DNA from: Oscarella lobularis
Lineage: Eukaryota > Porifera > Homoscleromorpha > Homosclerophorida > Oscarellidae
NCBI RefSeq assembly: GCF_947507565.1
Contig: NC_089185.1
Span: forward strand, 992,001-1,056,000
DNA length: 64,000 bases
Direction: 5' to 3'
Of this stretch, positions 57,950 through 64,000 are shown one piece after another. Below the pieces are notes generated by a model. That model was given only the letters and a program-made list of their open reading frames with translations. It ran no database searches and had not been told where the DNA came from. A program made the position numbers and the translations under genes. The first letter of the stretch is position 1. The number at the start of each line of letters is the position of its first letter.

Positions 57950-58984
57950 ATGTCCGGATCGCGGTCGCCTAGAGACGTGCGACAAATCGTTTGGCTAAAT
58001 CGCAAAGAGGAGAACGCGTTCTTGGAAAAGAAATGCGACGACGTGCTCAAATTGGCTTCGTCGACGAGCGCGAACGACGCCGATGTCCTACGATCGCGCG
58101 TCGATCAGCAATCCGAACTGATATCGCTTCTCAAACGACGATCCGAGGACTTTCAAACGCAGCTATCGACGCTCGAGACGAAGTGCGCGACGCTCGAAAC
58201 GGACGGCGAACGACTACGAAAATCGTTACGCGAGGAGCGCGAGCGAAAGGAATTGATGGAAAAGCGCTTTTTCGACTTGAATTCGAATCACGAGCAGATG
58301 ATCGAGCTGAAGGACGAATACAAGGGAATGAATGCAAAATTGCGCGACGAAAACAGCCGATTGCTCGCCGAAAATCAGACGCTCTTTTCCGGACGTTTGC
58401 AGGAACGAGACGAAATGATACGTCAATTGGAATCCCACGTGACGACTCTCGACGAACGATGTCGCCTCGCCGACGCGCGTACCGTCGAAATCGAGCGAAA
58501 GGGGAGAGTCGAGAGCGATCGTTACGAGAGACGAGTCGACGAGCTCGTGCGAGAGCTCGACGACGAACGTCGTAGATTTGAACGAGAGCGAGTCGAATCT
58601 CGGTCGAGGATCGAGTCCTTGTGCGACGAGGCGAGGAAGAGCGACGTCGTTGTGGAGAACGAGCGCGCCGAGCGGGTGCGACTGGGTGCGCTCGTGACGG
58701 AAAAGGATTGTTTGTTGAGGGAAAAGGAGAGCTGCGTCGATCGTCTTGCCAAGGAGAACGAGCGTCTCTCGTTGAAGATGACGGCGCTGGAGAGACGTTT
58801 TAGCGATCAGGTTGCTTTGGTGAATAGGGATGAGCAGGTGATGCGACTTCGGGAAACGGTTGCAGCGACCGAAGGCAAACTCGACGGTCTGCGACGGGAG
58901 TACGACGCTTATAAGAAACACTCCGCGCAACTCCTCAATAAGGAGAGAGAACTGAATTCCAAACTAAGGCACTTGTTAAAATAG
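57950..58984 (+). CDS. CCDC89: CCDC89-like coiled-coil protein
   Basis: A single exon of 344 residues that begins MSGSRSPRDVRQIVWLNRKE and is coiled coil almost throughout. Blocks typical of CCDC89 are present: LRSRVDQQSELISLLKRRSE, FFDLNSNHEQMIELKDEYKG followed by NAKLRDENSRLLAENQTLF, and the C-terminal REYDAYKKHSAQLLNKEREL then NSKLRHLLK. Length is close to mammalian CCDC89 (about 370). The mammalian protein is testis-enriched and interacts with HEY1; a role in cilia or sperm is plausible but not shown. It is divergent from SEC63 and convergent with UBXN11. Confidence 0.85.
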   Translation: MSGSRSPRDVRQIVWLNRKEENAFLEKKCDDVLKLASSTSANDADVLRSRVDQQSELISLLKRRSEDFQTQLSTLETKCATLETDGERLRKSLREERERKELMEKRFFDLNSNHEQMIELKDEYKGMNAKLRDENSRLLAENQTLFSGRLQERDEMIRQLESHVTTLDERCRLADARTVEIERKGRVESDRYERRVDELVRELDDERRRFERERVESRSRIESLCDEARKSDVVVENERAERVRLGALVTEKDCLLREKESCVDRLAKENERLSLKMTALERRFSDQVALVNRDEQVMRLRETVAATEGKLDGLRREYDAYKKHSAQLLNKERELNSKLRHLLK

Positions 58985-59083
58985 TTTATATTAGAATGTA
59001 CTAGTGCCTTCTCTTACTCACAAAGTTAGTTGATACGTGTTAGTTTGATCTTGTCAGAATCACTGCAGAACAATAGTTCGTTA

Positions 59084-61218
59084 TTATTTGAGGTAAAGTG
59101 CCGCATTGGGCACGAGGCCGCATTTCGATAGGGTATCATCTTCGTTGTCGTACAGACGATTAGGAAAGGCCGATCTTATTTCGTAAATACAAGAATATCC
59201 TCTGCCAGACAAACAGTGTTTTCAGGCCTAAAACGTATTTACTCTTGCATACCTGTGGTTATTGATGTACTTTCGTAAGTCGCTTATTGTGTCATCGTAT
59301 CTCATCTTTATGAGATAAGTCTACAGTAAGGAGGAAATGCTACCCTATCTCTCATTTGCAGACCTTCTACCACTGTGCACCTGATCTCCAGTCTCAGATT
59401 TCACTCTCAGCGTGGTTACGTCCTTTGTGAGGCTGTGTTGACTCCGAATTTCACCAACTATAGGAGTCTCGACCAGAGTGGTGCTACCGGTTTTTCCTGA
59501 GCACTAAAGAAACTATCTTAAACTGGCTGGTCTTCTCCGTTTGCTAATCGTGTACTTTAACGTGCTCAGCAATTTCAGATCGCACGTCAATCACTTTTCC
59601 TTTCCTTACGACAGCCTTGGGAAGTCTTCTTAAAAACTGTTCAGTGGAAACTGGAGAACCTAGACGGCAGAATCTATAGTACGGATTGACAAACGGTAAC
59701 GTGTACCATGAGACTTTGCTTCGCTGAACTCGACAGAAGACAATTGCCTATCCCCTTGCAAACTCCTTCCAGCGCCGGGAAAAGACGTCTGATGACGTCT
59801 ATCCTGATACACTTCTTCTCGTCTATCAGTCAACTAAATAAATCAATCAAAAAAAGACGCGAGAGCACAATTTCTTCTACTGTATACAGCAAAAGGAGTG
59901 CCATCGGGATATCGTTGCTGCAGTTCAGACGGAAAATAACCGTCCATGATATCCTGCATGCACTTCTAGAATGAAATTTGATAGCAAGCGTATCCCCTAT
60001 AGGATATGATTATTTACTTGAGCTGTGGGGTCACTATAAGGCCGAAATGGCCCAGCGAACATGACGAAGCCGTTTTGGTAAAGAGTCAAGGAAATAGGAT
60101 CCGGAAACTGAATGAGAGAGCAATTTCGCACGAGACGGCGAGTGAGTAGACAATTTCGCGTACCTTAAGCTTAGCTCCTCCGGTCGTATGAGCTACTTGA
60201 GCCACTCCTTCACCAGCTAAAGCATTCAGCTCCTATAGAAAAGACCTTGGAGCTGCGACATAGAAGATGCTTCAATCTTGCCTCAATGTTCTTAGCTGCT
60301 AAATTGAAATTCATGCAGAACTCGCTTTCTTTGGCGATTGACGATGCTAAGATCGGAACTGCGCCTTAATTAATTAATCTACTTAACAAGCTATTATGTG
60401 TACCTGGATTCCACATATTTCTTTCACTAGAAGCATCAGTGACGCTATCATCGTCATCTTCTCCGTCTTCATCTCCAACCCAAATCATTCCGTAGTCCGC
60501 AAGAAAGTTCTATCTCTTCTATGTCTCATATGCAATCATCATCATCAGTGCCAGACTTGCCTCCATGTCTTGAACTTGTTTTTGGAGTGCTCTGCATTTT
60601 TCCTGTAACTCTGTGATCTGCTGATTAGCTGGCGCTGAGACAACCAGACTGTCCACATCAACAAACAGCCGTGAAATTTCTTACCAGATGCCATTCGCAT
60701 GTAAGACAGTTTTTCTTCCAGCTCTCTTATTTTTTCGTCCTACGCGAAATAATAATAATACCACCAATGTTAGGCAACAATACCGAGAATACCTTTCCAA
60801 TTAGCTCTTTTCCTTTGTCAATCAGTTGTCTCTCGAGAACCCCCAATCGTCTCGCCATTGAACCAATAAACTCTTCATCAGACGGAGTCGCTGCACAGAA
60901 AAGCCTCAAACTAAAACGGGCTCGCTTCATTGTAAATTAGTACTTTGACGGTCGGATTCTTTCACCGCCAGAGGCAGTACGTCAGAACCTGTCGATGCCA
61001 ACGTTACTTCTCCTGCTTAGAGTGCTTCTCCGAGTCTTTATTTCCTACTTTTCAACGCCAAAGGACTGCTCCTGTACGGAATGGCCCTCTTGCTGTAAAA
61101 GTTCTTACAAAGGAACGGGCTTTTTATTCAAAACGATATCTTACCGGTCATCTAAAGTCTTCCTTGGAGATATCGGAAGCTTTTTCGTCTTCTTTAGGCT
61201 TGATTCAGGCGAACTCAT
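59084..61218 (-). CDS. UBXN11: UBX domain protein 11 (UBXN11)
   Basis: The start ATG 61218 encodes MSSPESSLKKTKKLPI, strikingly like the vertebrate N-terminus. Short exons give a coiled coil (DEEFIGSMARRLGVLERQLI; then TELQEKCRALQKQVQDMEAS), the motif GYGMIWVGDEDGED near 60490, a SEP domain (about 59880-60120: ISLTLYQNGFVMFAGPFRPY; CMQDIMDGYFPSELQQRYPD) and a C-terminal UBX domain ending YEIRSAFPNRLY and CGLVPNAALYLK, TAA 59084. UBX domains bind the AAA ATPase p97/VCP and SEP domains assist. Vertebrate UBXN11 (SOCIUS) also binds Rnd GTPases. All exons between are short with small introns. Exon edges are partly approximate; identity is secure. Confidence 0.92.
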
Positions 61219-61446
61219 AACAAACCTCACGCACGCTAGTAAACACCTCCACCCACGTGCGCGCGAATGCAGAACCATGGATAAGTGGAGAACAAATCGA
61301 TATTCAGTACATATATTTCTTATCAGCAGACATGCATAATGAGAACAACTAGAGAAAGCACAATAAAATAACGAACCAAAAACACATCGTTTCTACTTCA
61401 GACAATCTAACATACTAATTATTCTTTGTCGTGCATGGGTCACATT

Positions 61447-64000
61447 TCAAAGGGTTGTGTCCTTAATTGCTTCGAAATCGTCCTTGTCTTCGCCTTTTGA
61501 CGACTCTCCTCCCAAATAGTCGAGAAAACCTTCACTGATCGCCATTTCATCTTTTCCCGGTTCGCGTTTGCCGGACTGGCTACGCTGACGACCGCCACGA
61601 GCTAATTTCTCAGCCGGAACGAGCAAGGAGTGCTCGTCTATGTCGTCAACGTCCGGTGAAGTGGCGGGGACGCCAGCGCGAGCGGACTCCTGAAAGGGAG
61701 GAGTCGGAGAATCGTACAGAGGATTGTTGAAATCACTGAGATACTCCTAAAAGAAGGAAAAAAACGCAGGGTAAGTTGCAGGTACAGTAGCGTACGGTTC
61801 ATGCAACTGACCTGAGACGCGTAAAGAGGATTGTCGGGCTGGACTTCCCAGTCGTGTCGGCCCAATTTTCTCGTCACTGTCTTCATTTCCATCTCGAGAT
61901 CGTTGGGATCGTCTTTGCCCATGACTTTCGTATCTTCCGTTATCGTTTTCACGCGCCTCTGCACATTTTCGTGACCCGTGTCGATCATCTCTTCGCGGGT
62001 CGTCGTCTTGAAAAGCCTCGCTTCTCCCAGTTCTGGATCGAAAACGCCACCGACGACGATTTTGTCATCACCTGCGGAATAGAAGCAGTTAACTAAGACT
62101 ATTTTACACATCAATCTGTTTTCCTCTTTACCTGGAGGGGCATGAAGTCCATCCAAATCTCGCAGTCCAATCTTTTCTGATTCTTCGTTGAGTCGGCGCT
62201 GTTCCTTTGCGACTTGCGATCTACATTTCAACGTATGAGTCTCTCTGATCACGATGTCGATTAGGCAAAACTTACTGTCGCCTGTATCGAATGACGAATA
62301 TTATAGGAATGATGATAATCAAAACAACGACGACAACGATGAGAATGATCGCCCAAATTGGGAAAGGATTCGAATCGATTTTAACCTCTCCTGGAATGAC
62401 AGTGCGAAGATCCTGTACGTAGGAAAAAACCCGTAAGCCATTGCTTTAATTAAAGGAACATCAGTAACTCACTTCAAGAATGAGACCATATCCGAATTCC
62501 TGCCTGAAACCAGCGATGTCCTCTCTTTTCGAAAGGATTTGCTCAACGAGCTCCTCTCCCGACAAATACACGTCGTTGCTTGTGTCTTCACCAGCAAACT
62601 CCAACCACAGACTAGTACACAAATGCTTACTAAAAGCAACAACAATATAGAATGCACTTACCAGCCATTTTCTTCAACATCTGACCGAGTGACGACTATC
62701 TTCAGTCCAAGAATATCGCCCAGACGACCAATAAAACTGTCCCTTTCTTCTTCAAACCGGTCTTTGGTCATCTCACAAATCGGGGCCATGACCAGAAGAT
62801 CAGTACCGAGAACATCAATGGTAACAACGCAAGGTGACGACAAATTTCCACCGTCGCGCGCCTCAACGACCAGCGTCCGCGACGAGGTAAGATTTCTCGC
62901 CACTGTGACGACGCCGGACGACGTATTGACCGCAAAACGATTATTTTCGTCTCCGCCTGTAATAGCGTACGAAACAACGCCGTAACTGCCAGAGTCTCCG
63001 TCGACGGCATTGACAGTCGTCACGTACGAACCGACGGGAAGAGTCTTGACAATTCTCACGCGTTCTTCGTTGTCGGAATGGCATTTCGGAACGATGTCGT
63101 TGACGTCGAGAACGCGAATGTAGATTCGAGTTTGATCTGGCGCGGAGATTTCCGTCGCGCCGTCTACGCCGTTCGCGCTGCCGGAGGCGTCCGTCGTCGT
63201 TTCGTTCTGATTCAGACGTTGCTGCTCTTCGTCGCGCTGCGCTTGATCGGTCGCTTCGATGACAAGAACGTATTCGTCCGTCGTCTCTCGATCGAGAGAA
63301 GCGATCGTTCGAACGACTCCCGTCGACGGCGAAATCTCGAATTTCTTCTCGTCATTTCCGGACACGATGCGATATTGGACGTCGGAGTGAATTGCGCCGC
63401 CGCTATCGGCGTCTTTCGCTTGAACGGTGGCTATCGTCGTTCCAATTGGACTATCTTCTGGCAGCTCCTTTTCATACCTCTCTTCGACGAACACCGGTTT
63501 GTTGACGTTGATTGCAACGTCGACTAATCCCAAACCGACTGCGATGGTCGTATTGCATGTTGTCCACGTAGCGTTAACAAACTCGCCGCGACCGCTGTCC
63601 ACCGCTATCACCTGTGCGCCGTCTGATGACTCGCGTACATCGACGACCGAATTGTTGAGAGATTCGATTATGACTTCCGAGCGAGACACGAGCATTCGTG
63701 CGCCGTCGCCAAAAAGTGCGGCGATGCTGACATCGGCTATTTTGCCTTGAAAGAACAGTTCTCGCTGCGCTGTTAAGAAGACCGTTTGACTGCTAAGCGG
63801 CGGACGCGGAGTCGTGTATTCAGATTCTATGATGATGGCACCGCGAATTTGAACGTCGAGCTTTATGGCATCGACCGGCGTGGACGTCACGACTATGGGT
63901 ACGGAGTCGAATCGCTGTTTCTGATAGTCCTCCACGATAATGTCGGTCGATCCTGGCGAAATTCCTACAATGAGACCGTCCTTCAGTGTCGCAATACTGT
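61447..64000 (-). CDS. TMEM132-type/cadherin single-pass receptor (5' end outside window)
   Basis: The last exons of a larger gene. From the right edge the ectodomain reads as the distal immunoglobulin-like part of TMEM132 (for example VEDYQKQRFDSVPIVVTSTP; then VIIESLNNSVVDVRESSDG, VDSGRGEFVNATWTTC and VGLGLVDVAINV). Two cadherin repeats follow (about 63500-62810), with PEDSPIGTTIATVQAKDADS, ISPSTGVVRTIASLDRETTD and DVND calcium motifs. A SEA-like membrane-proximal domain (RDSFIGRLGDILGLKIVVTR) comes next. The transmembrane helix is WAIILIVVVVVLIIIIPIIF (about 62290-62355). The cytoplasmic tail carries two NPLY motifs (PTB-binding NPxY type) and ends DFEAIKDTTL, TGA 61447. It is likely an adhesion receptor linked to actin or endocytic adaptors. 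Vertebrate TMEM132 lacks cadherin repeats, so the order is unusual. Confidence 0.75.

Overview
The window is nuclear DNA of an early-branching animal. Nearly every gene is broken by short GT-AG introns (mostly 45-100 nt), intergenic spaces are small, and the gene set is purely metazoan: BAK-like Bcl-2 protein, TRPA channel, TMEM132/cadherin receptor, MANSC/TSP1 and TIL/VWC/CTCK proteins, CDK8, SEC63, UBXN11, CCDC89, MMS22L. No rRNA, tRNA, CRISPR or prokaryotic features were seen. The compact architecture and divergent orthologues fit a sponge, perhaps a homoscleromorph of the Oscarella/Corticium type. That placement is inference, not proof.

Layout. 1-3428 (-): secreted TIL/VWC array protein running into a cystine-knot domain at the left edge. 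3712-4105: partial copy of the last exon of the gene at 5430. 4161-5106 (-): small SP-TIL-TIL-CTCK paralogue. 5430-6971 (-): MANSC-TSP1-TSP1 membrane protein. 7294-8032 (+): BAK-like Bcl-2 protein. 8232-12284 (-): tail-anchored golgin-type coiled coil. 12285-13756: no gene recognised. 13757-15403 (-): MFSD6-like transporter. 15443-17507 (+): unrecognised secreted protein. 17614-24056 (-): MMS22L, with repeats in its long introns. 24174-25275 (+): unrecognised gene. 26314-28858 (-): hnRNP Q/R. 28921-30175 (+): aldo-keto reductase. 30401-42293 (-): giant secreted EMI/EGF/FN3-like protein. 42712-47385 (-): TRPA channel. 47529-50243 (+): CDK8/19. 50412-52120 (-): zinc-finger protein. 52182-54248: no gene recognised. 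54249-57756 (-): SEC63. 57950-58984 (+): CCDC89. 59084-61218 (-): UBXN11. 61447 to beyond 64000 (-): TMEM132-type domains joined to cadherin repeats and a transmembrane tail.

Two themes stand out. The window is rich in adhesion or extracellular-matrix genes, several with unusual domain orders. Many neighbours are arranged head to head with start codons 39-323 bp apart, which suggests shared promoters (MANSC/BAK, MFSD6/secreted orphan, MMS22L/orphan, hnRNP/AKR, TRPA/CDK8, SEC63/CCDC89). The most unusual objects are the TMEM132-cadherin receptor, the TIL/VWC/CTCK cluster with its duplicated membrane-tail exon, and the 12-kb EMI/FN3-like gene.
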